Assembly: GCA_003449495.1 (NCBI GenBank)
Contig: DMHJ01000253.1
Coordinates: 1-6,169, forward strand
Length of the DNA stretch: 6,169 nt
Origin: Clostridiales bacterium UBA8153
GTDB taxonomy: Bacteria > Bacillota > Sulfobacillia > UBA8153
Reading direction: 5' to 3'
Both the position numbers and the translations under genes were made by a program. The notes under the pieces are model-generated. The model was not told where the DNA came from. It searched no databases and worked only from the letters and a program-made list of their open reading frames with translations. Shown piece by piece: positions 1-5,833 of the stretch; position 1 is the first letter of the stretch, and each line of letters opens with the position of its first letter.

Positions 1-15
1 CACCGCATAGAAGCA

Positions 16-59
16 CCGCCCTGTATTACGACAGCATTTGCCCGTTTCCACCAGGGCGG
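16..59. repeat. Inverted repeat upstream of the amidase gene
   Basis: CCGCCCTG at 16-23 is perfectly repeated in inverted orientation as CAGGGCGG at 52-59, with 28 bases between. It lies 30 bases before the amidase start. It could be a regulatory element or a long-looped hairpin in the leader, but no T-run follows, so it is not a typical intrinsic terminator. In GC-rich DNA an 8-base match of this kind can also arise by chance. I found no convincing promoter in bases 1-89; the amidase promoter may lie before the window. Confidence 0.25.
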
Positions 60-89
60 GGCGTGCTGCCCGGGATGCGGAGGCCAACC

Positions 90-2216
90 ATGGTTAGGGT
101 CGCAACCATCGTCTCCATCGTCGCCCTCTTGTTACTGGGGTTCACGGCGCCGGCCGATGCCCGCAACGCCGTGGTCACCGGTAGCGTGGTGAACCTGCGC
201 GCAGGTCCCGGTACCCAGCACCCCATTGTGGGCCAACTTCAGCGAGGAACCCGCGTGGAGGTCTTGGAGGTAAGCGGCGACTGGATGCAGGTACGAACAC
301 CGGCCGGACAAGTGGGCTGGATGGCCGGTTGGCTGCTGGAGATCGAACAGGCGCCGGCACCCACCGTGGTTAGAGTCACCGGGCAACACGTCAACATCCG
401 CTCCGGGCCCGGCACCGGTCACGCCGTCACCGGCCGGACCGGCCGCCCCGAAGCCTTCCCCCTGGCCGGTCAGCAAGGCGATTGGCTGCGAATCGCACTG
501 CCTTCGGGCCAGCCGGGGTGGATCAACGCCGGCCTGGTGCAGCTGGTCCCCATCAACGTTGCCATGTTTTCCACCCCCGCCTTAAGTTTACAGGGCACGG
601 TGCTCAGCCGGGCTGCCGTGCGCCGTATGCCCAGTGCTCGGGCGCCCGAAGTTGCCACACTGCTACCGGGGACCACCGTGACGGTAGTCACCTCTTCCGG
701 TACATGGCACCAAGTGCGACTGGCCAGCGGGGAACCAGGCTGGGTCGAAGATCGACATCTGGACGTGTATAACGTGGGGCCGAGCCGGCCGGCAGTGCAG
801 TACAGCTTCTCGGCTGACCGGCTGGAGATCCGCCAGCATACGCAGGCGGTGGTGGCACGCCCGGACGTCAACCTGCGCGCCGGCCCTTCCACCAGCCACG
901 CCATCGTCACCCTGATGCGGCAGGGACTCCCCCTCCGAGTCACTGGCGCTCACCGGGAATGGCTCCAGGTGGTGACCGGTGCAGGACACCAGGGGTGGGT
1001 GGCCGGCCGCCTCACTACCACGGTGTCTCGCCCCAGACTCAGCCTGGTGTCCATAGAGTCGGCCAACCCCCAGCAGAAGACGTTGCGGATCCGCGGCAGC
1101 TTAGATGCCTTGCCGCTCCCCTTCTGGCTGGAGGACGGCAGGACCCTGGTAGTGTGGACCAACGTGCCCAGCCCTGAGGCCCAGGCGGGGATCCATGAGA
1201 ACGGGATGATGGGCCTTAGCGTCAATGCCCAGGGGATGATGCTGCGCTTCTCTGTGCGTCCCCAATACGGCATAGTGGAACGCTCGTTGGGCGGCATGAC
1301 CATGGCCTTCAGCAGCGCGGTAACTGGTCTGGAGCTAGTGGTATTGCCCGATCGGGAGATTCTCCGGTTTTCCACCCGCGGCAATGCGCTCCCGGCGACC
1401 ACCTACGATGCCGCCTCCGGCTTACAGATCGTCTTCCCCAACGCCACCTACACTGGGCCACTCACGGTCCCGGCGGGAGAGCTGGCCCGGTCTGCCGCGG
1501 TGGAGCCGCGCGACGGCGGGTTGACTGTGCGGGTGGACTCGGCCGCCCTACACCGGTACACGGTACGGGCGCACCCTGAACGGATCGACGTGGAGCTGCT
1601 CCGGCCCGGGCTGGCCGGGCGAGTCATCGTGTTGGATGCCGGCCACGGTGGGCGCGATCCGGGCGCTATCGGCCCTACCGGGCTCCAGGAGGCACCGGTC
1701 TGCCTCGAGCTGGCCTTACTACTCAGACCCATGCTGGAGGCCGAAGGGGCCATAGTCCACCTCACGCGCACCACTGAGGCAGCGGTATCCAGTCCCCCCG
1801 GGTTCATACCCACCGGGTTCGACCCTTTGGTGGGCGCCACCCATGACCTGCGGGCGCGGGCCGCTTGGGCCCAGGTGACCCGGGCAGACGTGCTGCTGTC
1901 CATCCACCTCAACGGCAACCTGGACCCGGCCGTAGATGGCACTATGACCCTGTATCATCCGGGGCTGTTAAGCAGCGATGCCAGCCTCCAGCTGGCCCGC
2001 CACATCCACCAGAGCACCCTGCAGCTGGGCCGCCCGGACCGCAACATTCGCCCGGCCGAACTGACCCTGCTCTTCCCGCTGACCCAGCCGGCGGTCATCA
2101 GCGAGATAGCCCACATAACCAATGCGCGGGAAGAGGCGCTCCTCCGTGACCCGGCCTTCCTGCAGGCGGCAGCCCGGGCCCTGTTTAACGGCCTCCGCAG
2201 CTACTTTGGGCCCTAG
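90..2216 (+). CDS. Secreted N-acetylmuramoyl-L-alanine amidase with four SH3b repeats
   Basis: This 708-residue exported enzyme should cleave the bond between N-acetylmuramic acid and L-alanine in peptidoglycan. Residues 1-24 form a signal peptide (hydrophobic stretch, then A-D-A before Arg25). Four SH3b-type repeats follow at about 27-84, 93-152, 169-226 and 252-311. The first, second and fourth carry the V-N-[LI]-R-[AS]-G-P signature; the third is degenerate (VRRMPSA) but keeps the closing G-W-V. SH3b domains usually hold such enzymes on the wall. Residues about 313-510 are beta-rich and AMIN-like, a weaker assignment. Amidase_3 occupies about 513-706 with expected zinc ligands His519 (DAGHGG), Glu534 and His606 (SIHLN) and catalytic Glu672 (PAVISEIAH), so the enzyme looks active. 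An insertion of roughly 18 residues (near PPGFIPTGF) precedes the SIHLN strand. The ATG at 90 is chosen because GGAGG at 79-83 sits six bases upstream; in-frame GTG 63 and ATG 75 lack such a site. It stops with TAG and converges on the minus-strand operon 45 bases away. Confidence 0.93.
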   Translation: MVRVATIVSIVALLLLGFTAPADARNAVVTGSVVNLRAGPGTQHPIVGQLQRGTRVEVLEVSGDWMQVRTPAGQVGWMAGWLLEIEQAPAPTVVRVTGQHVNIRSGPGTGHAVTGRTGRPEAFPLAGQQGDWLRIALPSGQPGWINAGLVQLVPINVAMFSTPALSLQGTVLSRAAVRRMPSARAPEVATLLPGTTVTVVTSSGTWHQVRLASGEPGWVEDRHLDVYNVGPSRPAVQYSFSADRLEIRQHTQAVVARPDVNLRAGPSTSHAIVTLMRQGLPLRVTGAHREWLQVVTGAGHQGWVAGRLTTTVSRPRLSLVSIESANPQQKTLRIRGSLDALPLPFWLEDGRTLVVWTNVPSPEAQAGIHENGMMGLSVNAQGMMLRFSVRPQYGIVERSLGGMTMAFSSAVTGLELVVLPDREILRFSTRGNALPATTYDAASGLQIVFPNATYTGPLTVPAGELARSAAVEPRDGGLTVRVDSAALHRYTVRAHPERIDVELLRPGLAGRVIVLDAGHGGRDPGAIGPTGLQEAPVCLELALLLRPMLEAEGAIVHLTRTTEAAVSSPPGFIPTGFDPLVGATHDLRARAAWAQVTRADVLLSIHLNGNLDPAVDGTMTLYHPGLLSSDASLQLARHIHQSTLQLGRPDRNIRPAELTLLFPLTQPAVISEIAHITNAREEALLRDPAFLQAAARALFNGLRSYFGP

Positions 2217-2226
2217 AAAGGCGAAA

Positions 2227-2242
2227 CCCCATGCAACCGGGG
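2227..2242 (-). terminator. Possible weak terminator of the trx-ccdA operon
   Basis: Read on the minus strand, just after the tlpA-like stop codon, CCCC and GGGG can pair around an eight-base loop (one extra G-U pair possible) and are followed by TTTCGCCTTT. The stem is short and the T-tract interrupted, so this is a weak candidate. Its position in the 45-base gap between convergent genes is the main support. Nothing comparable with a T-tract appears for the plus-strand amidase gene. Confidence 0.3.
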
Positions 2243-2261
2243 CCGGGTGCGCGGATGTCGA

Positions 2262-2744
2262 CTATCTCGCAAGCGCCCGGCGAGTCAGCATGGTCAGGTC
2301 TTGGGCGGTCAACCGGCCGGGAATGATCTCCACCTGTCTACCGGTGGGGCTGATGAAAACGTAGGTGGGAAATCCCCGCACGCGGTAGCGCCGGGCGACG
2401 GCTCCGTCGGTGTCCAGGAGGACTCGCAGGTTGATCTGGTAGTAGTCGACGGCTCTCCGCACCACCCCGGGATCGTCCATGACATTCACGAGCACGGTGG
2501 TCACCCCGTCGCCAAACTGGCGCGCTGCCTGCTCCAGCTCGGGAAGCGCGCGGATGCAGGCCGGGCAACCCAGGGTCCAGAATTTCATCACCACCGCCCG
2601 GCCGCGAAAATCCGCCAGCCGGGCCGGGCTGCCGTCCAGGCCCACCAGCCTGAAGTCATACGCATTACCCCGGTCCCCCCTCACGACCAACATCGCCCAT
2701 AGGGCAAGCGCGACTACGGCGGCCAAGGCCAGTTTCTTCTTCAT
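2262..2744 (-). CDS. Membrane-anchored TlpA/ResA-like thiol-disulfide oxidoreductase
   Basis: This 160-residue protein is a thioredoxin-fold reductase expected to act on the outer face of the cytoplasmic membrane. Residues 1-21 (MKKK plus a hydrophobic run) form an uncleaved anchor or signal peptide; there is no lipobox cysteine. The TlpA-type fold follows, with the redox pair Cys60-Pro-Ala-Cys63 in W-T-L-G-C-P-A-C and cis-Pro126 in G-F-P-T. The ATG at 2744 is chosen because GGGAGG lies seven to eight bases upstream and a signal sequence follows directly; a longer frame reaching back into ccdA begins with a sequence that does not resemble the family. It is the last gene of a four-gene operon, 16 bases after ccdA. 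The neighbours indicate that CcdA keeps it reduced. Typical substrates in this family are apocytochrome c or other exported disulfide proteins; the real one cannot be read from this window, since no cytochrome or cytochrome-maturation gene is present. Confidence 0.88.
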   Translation of the reverse strand: MKKKLALAAVVALALWAMLVVRGDRGNAYDFRLVGLDGSPARLADFRGRAVVMKFWTLGCPACIRALPELEQAARQFGDGVTTVLVNVMDDPGVVRRAVDYYQINLRVLLDTDGAVARRYRVRGFPTYVFISPTGRQVEIIPGRLTAQDLTMLTRRALAR

Positions 2745-2760
2745 GCTTCCCTCCCTATGG

Positions 2761-3444
2761 TCATCCCGGCAACCAGAGCATGAGCCGGGATAGCTGACCG
2801 GTGGCCACCAGAACGCCGGCGATGAGCAGGACGGTACCCCCCAGGATCCGCACGACCCGAACATACCGGACCGCCCGGCGTAGCGGGACCATCAGCCGCG
2901 GGGCAAACAGTAGCGAGAGTAAGAAGGGCAGGGACAGTCCCAGGGAGTACGCCGCCAGCAGGATGGCGCCGGCCAGGGTATCCCCTCCCAACGCCGCGTA
3001 GGCGAGAATGGAGCCAATGACCGCGCCCAGGCACGGTGACCAAGCGGCGGCGAGTCCGGCTCCCATGAGCAGGCCGCGCCAAGGGCCGCCGGCGTCAGGC
3101 ATGGCCAGACCAAGCGGCATGCGCCAAACTCCCAGCATCTGTAGGCCAAAAGCCGCCAGCAGCAGTCCGCCGGCCACACGCACCACCGGGGCGAACCCCA
3201 CCAAACTCTGGCCCAGCCAGCCTGCGAAGGCACCCATCCACACAAAGGTGGTGGAGAGACCCGCTATGAACAGGGCACCGTTGAGCATGAGCGAAGACCG
3301 GTGCTTGCCTGCCATGGCATCTTCCAGGGTGGTACCGGCAAGATTCGCCAGGTATACCGGGAGGAGCGGGATGACGCACGGCGACAAAAACGACACCAGA
3401 CCCGCGGTAAAGGCCACGCCAATGGTGACCGGGGGCGGAACCAT
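2761..3444 (-). CDS. ccdA: CcdA-type transmembrane electron carrier (DsbD membrane-domain family)
   Basis: This 227-residue integral membrane protein moves reducing equivalents from cytoplasmic thioredoxin to exported thioredoxin-like proteins. It has about six hydrophobic segments and the two family cysteines: Cys23 in F-L-S-P-C-V-I-P-L-L-P near the N-terminus and Cys138 in W-S-P-C-L-G after the third segment. These are the pair that cycles between dithiol and disulfide. The internal repeat (LSPC and WSPC) is typical of the family. The second motif continues as L-G-A where many relatives have I-G-P, a mild variation. The ATG at 3444 gives the usual family length and has a G-rich site (AGGGGGG) about five bases upstream; the longer frame starts inside the preceding repressor gene and is less likely. 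It lies 10 bases after the repressor and 16 before the TlpA-like gene. Cytoplasmic thioredoxin in the same operon is the probable donor. Proximity to the TlpA-like gene suggests that it is the acceptor. Confidence 0.92.
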   Translation of the reverse strand: MVPPPVTIGVAFTAGLVSFLSPCVIPLLPVYLANLAGTTLEDAMAGKHRSSLMLNGALFIAGLSTTFVWMGAFAGWLGQSLVGFAPVVRVAGGLLLAAFGLQMLGVWRMPLGLAMPDAGGPWRGLLMGAGLAAAWSPCLGAVIGSILAYAALGGDTLAGAILLAAYSLGLSLPFLLSLLFAPRLMVPLRRAVRYVRVVRILGGTVLLIAGVLVATGQLSRLMLWLPG

Positions 3445-3454
3445 CGAATCCCCC

Positions 3455-3721
3455 CTAAGCCAACTTGGCCAGCACCTCCAAGGCGCGATCGATGGCCTTC
3501 CGGCCGTCACCGCCTGCGGACAGCTCGCGGCCTAGTTCCTGCGCCAGGTGACATCCGAGCATGGCCAGGGCCACCCGGTTGAGCGCGGCCCGCATGGCCC
3601 CGATCTGGATGAGCGTATCCTGGCAATCAGCACCTTCCTCAAGCATGCGCCTTACCCCGCGAGCCTGACCTTCGATCCGACTCATGCGCTGCAGCAGATC
3701 CTCAAGGCGGTCCTTATCCAT
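3455..3721 (-). CDS. CsoR/RcnR/FrmR-family repressor with a C-H-E sensor triad
   Basis: This 88-residue all-helical protein belongs to the CsoR/RcnR/FrmR (DUF156) repressor family, which bind DNA as tetramers and let go on binding a metal, a persulfide or formaldehyde. The N-terminal R-I-E-G-Q-A-R-G motif and the helix around Q-I-G-A-M-R-A-A-L are diagnostic. The sensor positions are Cys33, His58 and Glu62. Their spacing (25, then 4) equals that of FrmR Cys35-His60-Glu64. Copper-sensing CsoR has Cys at the last position and nickel/cobalt-sensing RcnR has His, so neither label fits well. Residue 2 is Asp, not the Pro2 used by formaldehyde-sensing FrmR, and an extra Cys57 sits next to His58. 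The inducer is therefore uncertain; an aldehyde, a reactive sulfur species or another thiol stress is possible. The ATG at 3721 follows GAGGG by about eight bases. The gene is second in the operon, 16 bases after thioredoxin and 10 before ccdA, and probably represses its own operon. Confidence 0.87.
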   Translation of the reverse strand: MDKDRLEDLLQRMSRIEGQARGVRRMLEEGADCQDTLIQIGAMRAALNRVALAMLGCHLAQELGRELSAGGDGRKAIDRALEVLAKLA

Positions 3722-3737
3722 GGTCGTAGCCCTCTTC

Positions 3738-4064
3738 TCAGAGCACGGCATCCATGCGTCGCTGGAGTTCGCGCTTGGGAACGGCGCCCACGATTTTGTC
3801 CACCGCCTTACCCTCCTTGAAGAGGATGAGCGTGGGGATGCTCATGACCCCGTACTGCGCGCTGGTATTCGCGTTGTCATCTACATTGAGCTTCCCTACC
3901 TTGACCCTGCCCAGATAGTCCTGGGCCAGCTCATCGATGACCGGCGCGATCATCCGGCAGGGAGAACACCAGGCGGCCCAGAAATCCACCAACACTGGGA
4001 CGCCGGCGCTGAGGACCTCAGCGCTGAAGTTCTTGTCGGTCAGAGTCACGGTGACACTAGCCAT
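3738..4064 (-). CDS. Thioredoxin (WCSPC active site)
   Basis: This 108-residue protein is a classical-size cytoplasmic thioredoxin. It has no signal peptide. The active site is Trp32-Cys33-Ser34-Pro35-Cys36 inside V-D-F-W-A-A-W-C, with Asp27 buried as usual and cis-Pro77 in S-I-P-T. The usual motif is WCGPC; Gly to Ser between the cysteines is a modest change that may shift its redox potential. The ATG at 4064 is preceded by GAGGAGG at good spacing. An in-frame start upstream would add 19 residues unlike the family and would run through the leader. It is the first gene of the four-gene operon. The neighbours suggest it feeds electrons into CcdA for the exported TlpA-like protein. It may also serve as a general disulfide reductase; no thioredoxin reductase gene is in the window. 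Confidence 0.93.
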   Translation of the reverse strand: MASVTVTLTDKNFSAEVLSAGVPVLVDFWAAWCSPCRMIAPVIDELAQDYLGRVKVGKLNVDDNANTSAQYGVMSIPTLILFKEGKAVDKIVGAVPKRELQRRMDAVL

Positions 4065-4099
4065 GCTACGTTTCCTCCTCGGCACTAATGATACGATAC

Positions 4100-4109
4100 G
4101 GGGTACCCC
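4100..4109. promoter_or_regulatory. Candidate operator palindrome of the thioredoxin operon
   Basis: GGGGTACCCC is a perfect 10-base palindrome flanked by A/T-containing sequence (ATACGATAC on one side, TTT on the other). It would lie about 5 to 14 bases after the transcription start expected from the promoter at 4120-4149. Known operators of the CsoR/RcnR/FrmR family are built from G- and C-tracts with A/T flanks, and a member of that family is the second gene of this operon. Autoregulation is inferred from this. Here the G-tract comes first, unlike the C-first arrangement of some CsoR sites, so the match is by type and not by consensus. Confidence 0.5.
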
Positions 4110-4119
4110 TTTGGCCGCC

Positions 4120-4149
4120 ATTGTACCATACTGGCCAGAGGGACGTCAA
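4120..4149 (-). promoter_or_regulatory. Sigma-70-type promoter of the trx-repressor-ccdA-tlpA operon
   Basis: On the minus strand, TTGACG (4149-4144) and TACAAT (4125-4120) are separated by 18 bases, each matching five of six consensus bases. A TG one base before the -10 hexamer gives an extended -10 element. The start of transcription would be near 4113, leaving a leader of about 49 bases that holds the GGGGTACCCC palindrome and the GAGGAGG ribosome site. This is the best promoter in the window. I could not find an equally good plus-strand promoter for the divergent psuG-like gene. Confidence 0.7.
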
Positions 4150-4222
4150 TGACAGGCGCCGGCCGCCGCTGGTGGCAGCAGGGCTCGGCCTCAAGCTGGG
4201 CGACATGCACGGAGGTGAAGCC

Positions 4223-5110
4223 ATGAAGCGCGTGCTGGTGAGCCAGGAAGTGGAGTCGGCCCTCGCAGGCAACCGGCCGGTGGTGGCCGTCGAGACCGCC
4301 GTGGTGACCCACGGTCTGCCTCGCGACCTGGCATTGGAGGCGGCCTCGCGCATGGCAGCCCGGGTGAGACACGGCGGGGCCGTACCGGCCTTCTGCGGCG
4401 TCTATAGCGGGCAGCTCTACGCCGGCCTGGATATGGCGGTCCTGGAGCAGATGACCCGGATGAGCCCGGTCAAGGCGGCCCCACGCGACCTGCCCGGCCT
4501 GGTCATCGGGCAAGGGACCGCCGGGACGACGGTGGCCGCCACCAGCTACCTGGCCGCCCGGGCCGGCATCCGGGTGATGGCCACTGGCGGCTTGGGCGGC
4601 ATCCACCGGGGCCCGGGGTTGGACGTCTCCGCCGACCTGCTGGAACTCACTCACCGGCAGGTAGCGGTGGTCTGCTCCGGAGTCAAGGCCGTCTTGGATG
4701 TGCATGCCACCGCCGAGGCCTTGGAGGCCCTGGGAATACCGGTGTTAGGGTATGGCTGCCATGAGCTGCCGGCTTTCTTCTGCCCCACTAGCGGGATACC
4801 TCTGGAACACACCGTGCATGAACCCGGCATGGCCGCAGCGTTCATCGCCACCGCCTGGGAGCTTTTGGGCGAGCGGGCCGTAGTGGTAGCCGTGCCTCCC
4901 CCAGGCAAACCGGACCTGGATTGGGCAGCCATCACGCGCACCATCGACCTTTCACGTTTCGATAAGATGGGTAAGGCCGCCACTCCGTCCATGCTGTCGT
5001 TGCTGCACCATCACACTGGCGGCCTGACCACCCAAAAGAACCTTGAGCTGCTGGAGAACAATGCCGCTGTTGCTGCAGCCATCGCCTGCGCCCTTCACGC
5101 CCTCTTCTGA
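4223..5110 (+). CDS. psuG: Pseudouridine-5'-phosphate glycosidase
   Basis: This 295-residue cytoplasmic enzyme should interconvert pseudouridine 5'-phosphate with uracil plus ribose 5-phosphate, breaking the C-C glycosidic bond in pseudouridine salvage. Family motifs run the whole length: A-V-E-T-A-V-V-T-H-G near the start, A-T-G-G-L-G-G-I-H-R-G, D-V-S-A-D-L, V-C-S-G-V-K and the C-terminal L-L-E-N-N-A. The catalytic set described for E. coli PsuG (Glu31, Lys93, His137, Asp149, Lys166, Asn289) aligns here with Glu24, Lys84, His128, Asp138, Lys155 and an Asn at 279/280. Lys155 would be the residue forming the covalent sugar adduct. It is slightly shorter than the E. coli enzyme, partly from a shorter N-terminus. 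The ATG at 4223 follows GGAGGTGA (4211-4218); an in-frame ATG at 4205 and an earlier frame from 4088 lack a suitable site. No pseudouridine kinase or transporter is visible here. Confidence 0.92.
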   Translation: MKRVLVSQEVESALAGNRPVVAVETAVVTHGLPRDLALEAASRMAARVRHGGAVPAFCGVYSGQLYAGLDMAVLEQMTRMSPVKAAPRDLPGLVIGQGTAGTTVAATSYLAARAGIRVMATGGLGGIHRGPGLDVSADLLELTHRQVAVVCSGVKAVLDVHATAEALEALGIPVLGYGCHELPAFFCPTSGIPLEHTVHEPGMAAAFIATAWELLGERAVVVAVPPPGKPDLDWAAITRTIDLSRFDKMGKAATPSMLSLLHHHTGGLTTQKNLELLENNAAVAAAIACALHALF

Positions 5111-5202
5111 TGCCCGGCGGTGTAGCTTGGGCCGCAGCCACCGGAATCAGGGGCTTCGTTGGAGTGTTACCCGGCCCACCAGCGTTGCCACGTTCCGGCG
5201 CC

Positions 5203-5767
5203 TCAGCCGCCGGCACCGTCCAACGCCACCACTTCGAGGCCGGCCTCCCTCAGTACCTGCAAGAAGGGGTTGATACCCAGAAGATCTGACGCGATGTGTC
5301 CGGTGATGATCAGGTTGCCCCGTCCCTCGCCGGCGAGCCGCTCCACGTCGGGCTGGGAGCAGTGAATGTAGACTACCGTGGACACGCCGTGCCGGAAGTA
5401 GGTGTCGGCCACAGCGTATCCGCCATGGGTCAGGCAACCGTGGGCGACCACCACTCTGCCCGCGGGATGATGACAAGACCCGGCACCGAGCTGGACTCTG
5501 GTGTGTCCGGAGGCCAACTCAGGCAATCCCGCCAGAGCGTCCATCACGTCCCCAACCGTGCCTCCGCACGCTCTATCGGCTTGCTGCTGCATTAGCCGCC
5601 TGCCGATCTCATCCAGAGGCCCATGGATATTCATGAAGGGAATGCCGAGTAACCGGGCCAGCGAGGGAAAACGGTCATGGTTGGCTGAGTGGTAGGCATC
5701 CTGCATGGCACGTATCCGGGGATCCACCGCGGCGTGGGCGGCCTGGGCCGGGACCCCGGCCTGTATG
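5203..5767 (-). pseudogene. NIF3-family protein, C-terminal part only, truncated at the insertion sequence
   Basis: The frame encodes the C-terminal part, about 187 residues, of a NIF3 (Ngg1p-interacting factor 3)-type protein. Recognisable segments are the opening Q-A-G-V-P, L-L-G-I-P-F-M-N-I-H-G-P, T-V-G-D-V-M, R-V-Q-L-G-A-G, V-V-Y-I-H-C-S and the metal-site-like G-H-I-A-S-D-L-L-G-I-N (His codon at 5296-5298). Relatives I remember are some 80 or more residues longer at the N-terminus and include an H-H-P metal-binding motif there; none of that is present. Homology stops near 5767, at the left end of an IS607-like element. The frame runs on to a TTG at 5787, but those bases belong to the element and have no ribosome site. 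I conclude the gene was cut by insertion or by a rearrangement at the element. The remaining frame is undamaged, so the event may be recent. NIF3 proteins have no settled biochemical role. Its 3' end faces psuG across 92 bases with no clear terminator. Confidence 0.78.
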
Positions 5768-5773
5768 ATACAA

Positions 5774-5794
5774 TTACTACGTGACAAGTAGTAA
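5774..5794. repeat. Perfect inverted repeat in the IS607-like left end
   Basis: TTACTAC (5774-5780) and GTAGTAA (5788-5794) are exact reverse complements around the 7-base spacer GTGACAA. The site lies about 10 to 15 bases inside the inferred left edge and just before tnpA. It resembles a binding site for a dimeric DNA-binding protein, most simply the transposase through its MerR-like domain. Confidence 0.6.
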
Positions 5795-5833
5795 GGAGCG
5801 GTATGTTATAGTCGCATGAAAACACTACGTGAC
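5776..5833 (+). repeat. Direct repeat ACTACGTGAC flanking the tnpA start
   Basis: The decamer ACTACGTGAC occurs at 5776-5785, overlapping the inverted repeat, and again at 5824-5833 inside the first codons of tnpA, 48 bases further on in the same orientation. The spacing is between four and five helical turns. IS607-family transposases are known to bind several repeated motifs at each end, so these may be recombinase sites. The second copy also encodes residues T-L-R-D-Y, so part of the match could be constrained by coding. Confidence 0.55.

Noticed and set aside
63..89. Upstream starts for the amidase (GTG 63 or ATG 75)
   Set aside because: Only ATG 90 has a well-spaced GGAGG, and it begins directly with a good signal peptide.
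1448..1942. Open frame of about 164 codons on the minus strand inside the amidase gene
   Set aside because: It is rich in Ser, Arg and Pro, as antisense frames of GC-rich genes are, and lies opposite the conserved catalytic domain.
2247..2702. Open frame of about 151 codons on the plus strand over the TlpA-like gene
   Set aside because: It is the shadow of a well-supported thioredoxin-fold gene and shows no recognisable motif.
4085..4705. Open frame of about 206 codons on the minus strand opposite psuG
   Set aside because: It overlaps a clear psuG gene and the operon promoter, has low-complexity composition typical of antisense frames in GC-rich DNA, and matches no family I know.
5111..5202. 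Terminator between psuG and the NIF3-like fragment
   Set aside because: I found no stem followed by a T-tract on either strand in this 92-base gap.
5768..5787. TTG 5787 as the true start of the NIF3-like protein
   Set aside because: It has no ribosome site, lies within the inferred insertion sequence, and would leave the protein without its N-terminal metal-site part.
5793..5812. ATG-TTA-TAG two-codon minigene after AAGGAG, upstream of tnpA
   Set aside because: The AAGGAG to ATG 5804 spacing is plausible, but a two-codon frame is too short to support without conservation; it could be chance.
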